Assembly (NCBI GenBank): GCA_900549645.1
Contig: URPD01000053.1
Span: 1-12,729 of the forward strand
Source: an uncultured Eubacteriales bacterium
GTDB lineage: Bacteria > Bacillota > Clostridia > Oscillospirales > Oscillospiraceae
Reading direction: 5' to 3'
Length of the DNA stretch: 12,729 nt
Within the stretch, counting starts at the first letter, position 1. The number at the start of each line of letters is the position of its first letter. The position numbers and the translations under genes were made by a program. Under the pieces are notes generated by a model. It worked only from the letters and a program-made list of their open reading frames with translations. It ran no database searches and had not been told where the DNA came from. Of the stretch, positions 6,661 to 12,355 are shown piece by piece.

Positions 6661-7351
6661 CGAACGCGAGGGACCATGCTATGCCGGCCTGAGCGAGGTA
6701 ATACGTCGCGTGGACGCCGATGTTCAGGCCGAAACGCTTATCCGGACCGAAAGAATACGCGCTGAGAATACTGTCGCTGACCGGGAACATGACCCCGCCC
6801 ACCGCGAACAGCAGCGTCGCCGCACCGGGAGCAACCGTGGCCGCGCTTATCGACACCGCGCCCATGGCGACGACCATAGCCATATACACGCTGCCGAAAA
6901 CCATCAGCCGTCCGGCGTCGGTCTTCTTGCCCTTGACATAGGTTGCCGCAGCTGCAAGCCCGACGATGCCCACCGTCAGTATGACCGGGAAAGACACGCT
7001 GTATTTCGTGAGCATTGCGTAGATGTACAGCCAGTGCCCCACGGCGAAGGACAGCGCGCCGGTCACAAAGAAACGGTCATGCTGTTCCGGGCGGATAAAG
7101 CGTATCGCAAGCAGCAGATCACCCAGCACCCCGAAGGCAAGCCCGGCCGTGACCAGCCACGCGAAGTGCTTGTCGCCGCTCATACCGGCGGCGAACAGCA
7201 CGCCGATCATCAGAAAGCACAGCCCGGCGGCGGTTTTCAGTATCGCGGCGCGGTCATATGTTTTCTCCCGGCAGGCTTTCATAAAATACACGGCGATGAG
7301 CGCGCAGGCCGCGGTCAGTACGGCGCAGGCAATGAACAGTCCTGTCTCCAT
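6656..7351 (-). CDS. YhhN/TMEM86-family membrane protein, putative lysoplasmalogenase
   Basis: A 231-residue, all-helical membrane protein with about eight hydrophobic segments. Family blocks in order: FGVLGDLLL (73-81), FVTGALSFAVGHWLYIY (95-111), LLFAVGGVMFPVSDSILSAY (180-199) and HATYYLAQ (214-221). The conserved aspartates D78 and D193 are those proposed as catalytic in the family, which hydrolyses the vinyl-ether bond of lysoplasmalogens. Characterised members are animal TMEM86 proteins and a Legionella YhhN; the activity here is inferred. ATG 7351 is preferred to the TTG three bases upstream, since AAAGGA lies 9 nt before the ATG. It has its own promoter (7396-7424) and converges on tcdA. 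Confidence 0.88.
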   Translation of the reverse strand: METGLFIACAVLTAACALIAVYFMKACREKTYDRAAILKTAAGLCFLMIGVLFAAGMSGDKHFAWLVTAGLAFGVLGDLLLAIRFIRPEQHDRFFVTGALSFAVGHWLYIYAMLTKYSVSFPVILTVGIVGLAAAATYVKGKKTDAGRLMVFGSVYMAMVVAMGAVSISAATVAPGAATLLFAVGGVMFPVSDSILSAYSFGPDKRFGLNIGVHATYYLAQAGIAWSLAFV

Positions 7352-7395
7352 CAATCACTTTCCTTTCACTTTTATATCTCCCAAAAGCTGAGGCC

Positions 7396-7424
7396 ATTAT
7401 ATCAAAATCTTAACATCGTGTAAA
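7396..7424 (-). promoter_or_regulatory. Promoter of the YhhN gene
   Basis: On the minus strand: TTTACA (7424-7419), 17 bp, TATAAT (7401-7396). Predicted start is near 7389, about 38 nt before the ATG at 7351. The remaining AT-rich sequence towards the divergent lipoprotein gene (7425-7530) shows no equally good plus-strand promoter. Confidence 0.85.
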
Positions 7425-7543
7425 CGAAAATCAGAAAATCTACACAAATATTAAGAATTTGCGAAACCGGTGGAACATAATTCCGCACAAATGCGTCATA
7501 CAGGCAGAGGACAACGAAAATTTCAAAAATGGAGGTACACAAA

Positions 7544-8521
7544 ATGAAAAAGCTGATATCCTTTCTCCTCGCGGCACTGATGATCTTCTCGCTCTGCGCC
7601 TGCGGGAGCAGCAGCAACAGCGCTGCCGACAGCAAGCAGGAATCGTCCACCCCGATGGAGCCGGCGTCGGCAAACTACGACATTGCGTACGACGAAGAGG
7701 CCGAATACGGCGGCCTTGCCGCAGAAGAGGGCGGCCTATCCGCCGATGGCGCGGGCGAGAGCAGCGGCGACATTAACCCCGACAAGATAATCTATTCCGC
7801 CGACGCAACGCTTGAGACCACGGATTTTGACACGACCGTCGAAAAGCTCGGCGCGCTCATCGAGCAGTACGGCGGCTTCATCGAGTCGAGCAGCGTACGC
7901 GGCGTGAATATCTATAACCGCAATGGCTATGGCCGCCGCAGCGCAGACTATGCCATCCGCATCCCCAGCGAAAATTTCAGCACGCTGATGAACGAGCTGC
8001 CCGGCATCGGCAACGTCCCCTATACCCACACCTATACCGATAATATAACCGCGCAGTATTACGACGCGCAGGCGCGCCTGACTGCGTATGAGGCGCAGGA
8101 GCAGAGTCTGCTCGCTATGCTTGAAAAGGCCGAGACCGTAGAGGATATAATAAACATCGAGGATAAGCTGACCGACGTGCGCTATAATATCGACTCCGTG
8201 AAATCGCGGCTCACGAACTGGGATCGTCAGGTGAGTTACAGCACCGTAAACCTCAGCGTCGAGGAGGTAGTCGAGTATTCGCCGGAGGCGAAGATAAGCT
8301 ACGGCGAGCGGCTGTGGCTGTCGCTCAAGAGCGGGCTGAAATCCGTCGGCGACTTCTTCTCCGATTTCCTTGTCTGGTTCGTCGGTGCGCTGCCCGCGCT
8401 TGTGATTCTGGCGGTGCTGATTGTCGTGCTGCTGCCGCTTCTGCGTAAATGGAATCGCCGCAGCCGCGAAAAACGTGCCGCGCGCAAGGCCGCGAAGGCC
8501 GAAAAGTCCGGAGAAAACTAA
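7544..8521 (+). CDS. DUF4349-domain lipoprotein with C-terminal membrane anchor
   Basis: A 325-residue exported protein. Residues 1-20 form a lipoprotein signal (KK, a hydrophobic core, then L17-C-A-C20, lipidated at Cys20). A low-complexity Ser/Ala/Glu linker (21-75) follows. The DUF4349 domain begins at IIYSADATLETTDFDTTVEKL (about 82-102), a predicted coiled coil spans about 175-228, and a transmembrane helix (about 276-300) leads to a basic tail rich in Arg/Lys/Ala. Function of DUF4349 is unknown; the double anchor suggests a surface or envelope-sensing role, which is inference. Start ATG 7544 is chosen over an in-frame ATG at 7529 because GGAGG (7531-7535) lies 8 nt before it and overlaps the earlier ATG, and because the signal peptide then begins at MKK. 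Confidence 0.88.
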   Translation: MKKLISFLLAALMIFSLCACGSSSNSAADSKQESSTPMEPASANYDIAYDEEAEYGGLAAEEGGLSADGAGESSGDINPDKIIYSADATLETTDFDTTVEKLGALIEQYGGFIESSSVRGVNIYNRNGYGRRSADYAIRIPSENFSTLMNELPGIGNVPYTHTYTDNITAQYYDAQARLTAYEAQEQSLLAMLEKAETVEDIINIEDKLTDVRYNIDSVKSRLTNWDRQVSYSTVNLSVEEVVEYSPEAKISYGERLWLSLKSGLKSVGDFFSDFLVWFVGALPALVILAVLIVVLLPLLRKWNRRSREKRAARKAAKAEKSGEN

Positions 8522-8550
8522 TGTCTGGAAAAGCTGTTGAATTTGCCATA

Positions 8551-8579
8551 TTGACCTTTTAGTCAAAAAGCAATACAAT
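8551..8579 (+). promoter_or_regulatory. psuG: Promoter of psuG with an overlapping inverted repeat
   Basis: TTGACC (8551-8556), 17 bp, TACAAT (8574-8579); predicted start near 8586, about 27 nt before the ATG. The -35 overlaps TTGAC-N6-GTCAA (8551-8566), a candidate operator that a repressor could use to block RNA polymerase. No terminator was found between the DUF4349 gene (stop at 8521) and this promoter, so readthrough into psuG is possible. Confidence 0.8.
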
Positions 8580-8612
8580 GACAATAGCAAAATTCAAAGG
8601 AGAGTTATTGTA

Positions 8613-9527
8613 ATGCTTAATAAGTATCTTGACGTAGCACCTGAGGTTCAGGAAGCGCTGGACGCCGGCAAGCCCGTCGTCGCGCTGGAGAGCACCATCA
8701 TTTCCCACGGTATGCCGTACCCGAAGAATGTTGAGACCGCAATGCTCGTCGAAAAGGCCATACGTGAAAACGGAGCAGTCCCCGCGACCATCGCCGTTAT
8801 CGGCGGCCGCCTCAAGGCGGGACTCACCTATGAGGAAATAGAGCACCTCGGCAAGGCCGGACACAATGTCGCCAAGGCCAGCCGCCGCGACCTGCCCGCG
8901 CTCGTCGCCCGCGGAGTTGACGGCGCTACCACCGTCACCACCACTATGATAATCGCCCACATGGCCGGCATCAAGATCTTCGCCACCGGCGGCATCGGCG
9001 GCGTACACCGCGGCGCCGAGACCACGATGGACATTTCCGCCGACCTTGAGGAGCTGGCTCAGACCCCTGTTATGGTCGTCTGCGCGGGCGCAAAGTCGAT
9101 CCTTGACCTCGGCCTGACGCTTGAGTATCTGGAGACCAAGGGCGTCCCCGTCATTGGCTACGGCACTGGCGAGCTGCCCGCGTTCTACACCCGCAAGAGC
9201 GGCTTCAGCGTCGACTACCGCGTTGACAGCCCCGAAGAGCTGGCCGAGATGTTCCGCGCCCAGCGCGGCCTTGAGTTCAAGGGCGGTATGCTCGTCACGA
9301 ACCCCATCCCTGAGGAATACTCGATGGATAAGGAAGTCATCGACAAGGCCATCGATCAGGCTCTGGCCGAGTGCAAGGCGCAGGGCGTCCACGGTAAGGA
9401 GACCACGCCGTTCCTGCTTGCCCGCGTCGTTGAGCTGACCGGCGGCGACAGCCTTGAGAGCAACATCCAGCTCGTGCTGAACAATGCCCGCCTCGCGGCT
9501 CGTACCGCCTGCGCGCTCGCAAAGTAA
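8613..9527 (+). CDS. psuG: Pseudouridine-5'-phosphate glycosidase
   Basis: Splits pseudouridine-5'-phosphate into uracil and ribose-5-phosphate (reversible C-C glycosidase), the second step of pseudouridine salvage or catabolism. The 304-residue length is typical of PsuG/IndA-type enzymes. Diagnostic blocks are ALESTIISHGMPYP (24-37), VAKASRRDLP (86-95), TGGIGGVHRGAETTMDISADL (125-145) and VCAGAKSILD (156-165). Residues equivalent to the E. coli active site, E26, K88, D144 and K161, are all present at a constant offset of five. ATG 8613 follows AAAGGAG at 10 nt. The usual partner psuK (pseudouridine kinase) is not adjacent; the kinase must be elsewhere or the phosphate enter by another route. 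Confidence 0.95.
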   Translation: MLNKYLDVAPEVQEALDAGKPVVALESTIISHGMPYPKNVETAMLVEKAIRENGAVPATIAVIGGRLKAGLTYEEIEHLGKAGHNVAKASRRDLPALVARGVDGATTVTTTMIIAHMAGIKIFATGGIGGVHRGAETTMDISADLEELAQTPVMVVCAGAKSILDLGLTLEYLETKGVPVIGYGTGELPAFYTRKSGFSVDYRVDSPEELAEMFRAQRGLEFKGGMLVTNPIPEEYSMDKEVIDKAIDQALAECKAQGVHGKETTPFLLARVVELTGGDSLESNIQLVLNNARLAARTACALAK

Positions 9528-9542
9528 ACTTCAAGCCAAATG

Positions 9543-9578
9543 AAAATGACCGTAGGATTGATCCTACGGTCATTTTTT
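9543..9578. terminator. Bidirectional terminator between psuG and the AraC regulator
   Basis: A perfect 16-bp stem (9543-9558 with 9561-9576), with AAAA on one side and six T on the other, serves both convergent genes. The regulator's TGA stop (9572-9570) lies inside the right arm, so its last codon and the terminator share bases. Confidence 0.92.
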
Positions 9579-10412
9579 CAGCTTTCCGGGGCTCATGCCG
9601 AAGCTCTCGCGGAAGGCGCGGTGGAACGCGGAATAGTCCGTGAACCCGCTGTCGGCCGCCGCCTTGGCCGCGGGCGTCCCCTCGCGGATGAGCCGCGCCG
9701 CGTTCACCAGCCGCTTCTGCCGCACGTACGCATGCACGGTCACGCCGGTCTGCGCCTTAAAAAGCCGCATAAAGTGATATTTGCTCAGAAAAACGCGCTC
9801 GGCCAACACATCAACACTCAGCTCCCCGCATAAATTTTCATTGATGTACGACATAACCTGCGCTATCTTCGGGTCGTAATGTGCCTCGGACTGCGCGGCG
9901 GCGTCGCCGTTGTCGGCCATGCGGCGGATGCGGATGAGCAGCTGCATTATCAGCGTGTCACGCAGTGCCTGTGCGCCCGCGCCGCTGTCCGCTTCGTATT
10001 GCTCATAGTCGCGCAGACAGCGCTTCAGCTCCTCGCGCTCGGCCTCGGTCGGCGTCAGCAGATGCCGCCCCAGCCGGTCGGCGGCGTCGAAGCTGTCCAT
10101 GATGCCCATGTCGGGGAAGATGCGCTCGAAATACTTCCGGTCGAGATAGATGATGACGCGGTCGTACGGTTCGCTCTTGTCGATCAGCGCCTTATGTATC
10201 GTGTGGTGCTTCACCAGCAGCAGCGACCACGGCTCCAGCGCGTACACCTCGCTCTCGACGAAGTAGTCCACGCGCCCTGACAGCAGCAGCACGATTTTGT
10301 CAAACTCGTGAAAGTGAAAGTCGCGCTCCTGCCCCGCGGTGTCGCGCAGGTGGAAATAATGATAGTTCTCGCGCAGATATCCCTCGCGCGCAAAAGCGGT
10401 GTTTTTCGCCAT
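9570..10412 (-). CDS. AraC-family transcriptional regulator with N-terminal cupin
   Basis: A 280-residue DNA-binding regulator. The N-terminal half is a cupin-like sensor: FHFHEFDKIVLLLSGRVDYFV (about 32-52), then a beta-rich stretch ending LLLVKHHTIHKA. The C-terminal about 100 residues are the two-HTH AraC domain: first helix-turn-helix around LSVDVLAERVFLSKYHFMRLFK, second around AAADSGFTDYSAFHRAFRESFGMSPGK. Start ATG 10412 is chosen over an ATG at 10439 because CGGAGG stands 6 nt before it; the longer version would add nine residues lying over the ribosome binding site. It is divergent from the DAACS symporter, so it probably controls that operon in response to a small ligand. The ligand is unknown. 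Confidence 0.92.
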   Translation of the reverse strand: MAKNTAFAREGYLRENYHYFHLRDTAGQERDFHFHEFDKIVLLLSGRVDYFVESEVYALEPWSLLLVKHHTIHKALIDKSEPYDRVIIYLDRKYFERIFPDMGIMDSFDAADRLGRHLLTPTEAEREELKRCLRDYEQYEADSGAGAQALRDTLIMQLLIRIRRMADNGDAAAQSEAHYDPKIAQVMSYINENLCGELSVDVLAERVFLSKYHFMRLFKAQTGVTVHAYVRQKRLVNAARLIREGTPAAKAAADSGFTDYSAFHRAFRESFGMSPGKLKK

Positions 10413-10441
10413 GCTTCGCCTCCGGCAGTCAGTCTGCATTG

Positions 10442-10470
10442 AGTATACAGCATTTTTTGCAATGTTTCAA
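10442..10470 (-). promoter_or_regulatory. Promoter of the AraC regulator
   Basis: On the minus strand: TTGAAA (10470-10465), 17 bp, TATACT (10447-10442). Predicted start is near 10435, about 23 nt before the ATG at 10412. Its -35 lies beside the TGCAATGT arm of the repeat at 10458-10494, compatible with autoregulation. Confidence 0.8.
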
Positions 10471-10506
10471 GCAATCTGAACAATTTACATTGCAGAATTT
10501 CGCAAT
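10458..10506. promoter_or_regulatory. Candidate operator: GCAAT repeats between the divergent promoters
   Basis: TGCAATGT (10458-10465) and ACATTGCA (10487-10494) form an 8-bp inverted repeat with centres 29 bp apart. Further GCAAT copies lie at 10471-10475 and 10502-10506, so the motif occurs four times within about 48 bp and touches the -35 of both promoters. Likely binding sites of the adjacent AraC regulator; inference from position and repetition. Confidence 0.5.
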
Positions 10507-10511
10507 ATAAT
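10484..10511 (+). promoter_or_regulatory. Promoter of the DAACS symporter operon
   Basis: TTTACA (10484-10489), 16 bp, TATAAT (10506-10511). Predicted start is near 10518, about 29 nt before the ATG. The right arm of the GCAAT inverted repeat overlaps the -35 box and extends into the spacer. Confidence 0.8.
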
Positions 10512-10546
10512 AATAGCGTAATCTCGTTTAAAAAGGAGAACCTATC

Positions 10547-11806
10547 ATGTCCAGATCCAAACGCTTCATAAAAGACTATTGGTTCATACTCTCGATGCTC
10601 ACCGGCATCATCGCCGGCTGCATTGTCGGCGCGGTCTGGCCGGGAGCCACCTGCCTCGAGCCGCTCGGAACCGTGTTTATAAACATGATGTTCTGCGTCG
10701 TGGTGCCGATGGTGTTCTGCTCCATCGCTTCCGCCATCGCAAACATGGGCAATGTCAAGCGCGCCGGTAAGGTGCTCGGCGTGACGGTTGCGACCTTCAT
10801 GGTCACGGCAGCCATCGCCGCAGTGCTCATGTACATACTCTGCCGCTGCATCCCGCTCGTCAAGGGCGAATACCCCGCCGTTCAGGGCGAGGTCGGCGTA
10901 ACGCTCGGCGTTGCGGATATGATTATCAACTTCTTCACCAAGCCCGACTTCGGTGAGCTGTGGAGCCGCAAGGCGATACTTCCGCTGATAATCGCGGCGA
11001 TAATCTTCGGCTTCGGCGTGCAGATGGCCGGCGGTAAAGAGACCCTCACCGCGAAGATCCTTGCAGACCTCACCAATTGCCTGATGAAGGTCATCAAGCT
11101 CATCACCTACTACGCGCCCATCGGCTTCTTCGGCTTCTTCGCCTACCTTGTCGCCTTCTACGGCCCCGAACTCATCGGCGACTACGGACGCACCCTGATA
11201 ATCTATTACGTGATGTGCTTTGCATATATGCTCATCTCCTCGCCGATATACGCCTGCTTCGGCGGCGGCAAGGGCGCCGCAAAGGTCATGTTCCAGCACC
11301 TGCTCAAGCCCGCGGCCGTCTCCTTCGGCACCTGCTCCTCCGTTGCGACTATCCCGACCAACATGGAGGTCGCCGAGGACACCGGCATCTCCAAGGACGT
11401 CAGCGAAATAGTCCTGCCCCTCGGCGCGACGATGCACATGGACGGCTCTGCAATGAGCGCGATAATCAAGGTCGCTTTCCTCTTCGGTATGTTCGGCATG
11501 GACTTCGGCACCAAGGAAGCTATACTTGCGATAATCGTCGCGGTGTTCTCCTCCGTTGCAATGTCCGGCGTTCCGGGCGGCGGCGGTACCGGCGAGCTGG
11601 TGCTCTGCACAATATTCTTCCCCGATAATCTGGCCGTGGCCTACACCGCCGCTCTCGCGCTGGGCAATCTGGTCGATCCCCCGGCAACCATGGTCAATGC
11701 CGCCGGTGACTACGTCGTCTCCTTCATCGTCTCCCGCTATGTTGACGGCAAGGATTGGCTTCAGAAGAAGCTGCACCCCGCAAAGGCGGAGAAGACTGAA
11801 GAATAA
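10547..11806 (+). CDS. DAACS-family cation symporter, probably not for acidic amino acids
   Basis: A 419-residue secondary transporter of the dicarboxylate/amino acid:cation symporter (GltPh/EAAT) fold with eight helices and two re-entrant hairpins. Visible core: HP1 SFGTCSSVATIP (259-270), TM7 HMDGS (297-301, in place of NMDGT), HP2 SGVPGGGGTG (340-349) and TM8 DPPATMVNAAGD (377-388). The sodium/substrate residues equivalent to GltPh D394, T398, N401 and D405 are kept as D377, T381, N384 and D388. R397, which binds the side-chain carboxylate, is A380. A neutral or otherwise non-acidic substrate is therefore likelier than glutamate or aspartate. ATG 10547 follows AAGGAG at 8 nt. Its stop overlaps the next start (TAATG). 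Confidence 0.9.
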   Translation: MSRSKRFIKDYWFILSMLTGIIAGCIVGAVWPGATCLEPLGTVFINMMFCVVVPMVFCSIASAIANMGNVKRAGKVLGVTVATFMVTAAIAAVLMYILCRCIPLVKGEYPAVQGEVGVTLGVADMIINFFTKPDFGELWSRKAILPLIIAAIIFGFGVQMAGGKETLTAKILADLTNCLMKVIKLITYYAPIGFFGFFAYLVAFYGPELIGDYGRTLIIYYVMCFAYMLISSPIYACFGGGKGAAKVMFQHLLKPAAVSFGTCSSVATIPTNMEVAEDTGISKDVSEIVLPLGATMHMDGSAMSAIIKVAFLFGMFGMDFGTKEAILAIIVAVFSSVAMSGVPGGGGTGELVLCTIFFPDNLAVAYTAALALGNLVDPPATMVNAAGDYVVSFIVSRYVDGKDWLQKKLHPAKAEKTEE

Positions 11807-11982
11807 TGGACATTCAGGTCGGCGATATTCTCACCATGAAAAAGGAGCACCCCTGCGGCAGCAAGCAGTGGGAGGTGCTGCGCACGGGGGCGGATTTCCG
11901 CCTGCGCTGCTGCGGATGCGGGCATGAGGTCATGGGGCCGCGCTCAAAATTCGAGAAAAACATCCGTCAGGTGCAGCGATGA
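11806..11982 (+). CDS. DUF951 family small protein (YyzM-like)
   Basis: A 58-residue protein of unknown function that is widespread in Firmicutes. It starts MDIQVGDILTMKKEHPCGS, continues WEVLRTGADFRLRCCGCGHEVM and ends PRSKFEKNIRQVQR, matching the family pattern VGD-xx-MKKxHPCG ... GADxRLxCxGCGxxVMxPRSKFEK. Cysteines at 17, 35, 36 and 38 suggest a small metal-binding or OB-like fold; this is inference. The ATG overlaps the symporter's TAA by one base (TAATG) and its TGA overlaps the next ATG (ATGA), so translation of all three genes is probably coupled. An internal AAAGGAG is part of the coding sequence. Confidence 0.9.
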   Translation: MDIQVGDILTMKKEHPCGSKQWEVLRTGADFRLRCCGCGHEVMGPRSKFEKNIRQVQR

Positions 11983-12221
11983 ACTATGTGTATATCCTGC
12001 ACTGCGGGGACGGCAGCCTGTATACCGGCTGGACAAACGATCTGGACGCCCGCCTTGAGGCGCACCGGAGCGGCTGCGGCGCGAAATATACCCGGTCGCA
12101 TCTGCCTGTGGAGCTGGCGTACAGCGAAGAGTACGAGACGAAGGAAGCGGCGATGAGCCGCGAGTGGCAGATAAAGCAGCTCACCCGGCAGCAGAAGCTC
12201 GCCTTGATAGAAAGGAAATGA
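11979..12221 (+). CDS. GIY-YIG domain protein, UPF0213 family
   Basis: An 80-residue single-domain GIY-YIG protein. The motif is present as VYI (4-6) and YTG (15-17) in YVYILHCGDGSLYTGWTNDL, with the catalytic-type arginine R25 and glutamate E62 in AAMSREWQIKQL, plus the UPF0213 block GAKYTRSHLPVEL (34-46). Family members are predicted or weak nucleases; a biological role is not established. The gene begins within the DUF951 stop (ATGA) and completes the symporter-DUF951-GIY-YIG unit. The C-terminus (RQQKLALIERK) is the normal length for the family. Confidence 0.92.
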   Translation: MNYVYILHCGDGSLYTGWTNDLDARLEAHRSGCGAKYTRSHLPVELAYSEEYETKEAAMSREWQIKQLTRQQKLALIERK

Positions 12222-12226
12222 AAAAT

Positions 12227-12266
12227 GCACCCCATCCGCGGGATTTATGTCCCGCAGATGGGGTGC
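12227..12266 (-). terminator. Long hairpin after the GIY-YIG gene, better oriented as a minus-strand terminator
   Basis: GCACCCCATC (12227-12236) pairs with GATGGGGTGC (12257-12266) and GCGGGA (12238-12243) with TCCCGC (12250-12255); one C/A mismatch separates the two stems and the loop is 6 nt. A-rich sequence precedes it and no T-run follows it on the plus strand, so on the minus strand it runs into ATTTTTCATTT. It may still end the plus-strand operon, using the weak CTTCTTT further on. Confidence 0.6.
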
Positions 12267-12291
12267 GATGCTTCTTTCGGGCTGTACGCCA

Positions 12292-12321
12292 TTGACGAAA
12301 GGCCGGGGAAAAGGCTATAAT
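12292..12321 (+). promoter_or_regulatory. Promoter of rarA
   Basis: TTGACG (12292-12297), 18 bp, TATAAT (12316-12321). Predicted start is near 12328, about 28 nt before the rarA ATG. With the hairpin upstream, this makes rarA a separate transcription unit. Confidence 0.8.
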
Positions 12322-12355
12322 GTTATCACATTTTGATTCACAGAGGTCAGCGCTC

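Noticed and set aside
6653..7423. 256-codon plus-strand open frame opposite the YhhN gene, downstream of the antisense promoter
   Set aside because: Tempting because a promoter precedes it, but it has no ribosome binding site or ATG start, its product is His/Arg-rich without a domain, and the opposite strand encodes all YhhN motifs. The antisense promoter is kept as a separate finding.
7529..7543. Earlier in-frame ATG for the DUF4349 lipoprotein
   Set aside because: The GGAGG ribosome binding site overlaps this ATG and serves the one at 7544, which also gives a proper MKK signal peptide.
8551..8566. TTGAC-N6-GTCAA as a terminator for the DUF4349 gene
   Set aside because: Only five base pairs and followed by A residues, not T; better explained as a promoter-overlapping operator.
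10413..10439. Earlier in-frame ATG for the AraC regulator
   Set aside because: It would place the CGGAGG ribosome binding site inside the coding sequence, and the predicted transcript start near 10435 lies downstream of it.
10211..11776. 521-codon minus-strand open frame opposite the symporter and running into the AraC gene
   Set aside because: Antisense to a conserved DAACS transporter; very rich in His/Asp/Glu/Arg, a typical reverse-frame artefact of GC-rich membrane-protein codons.
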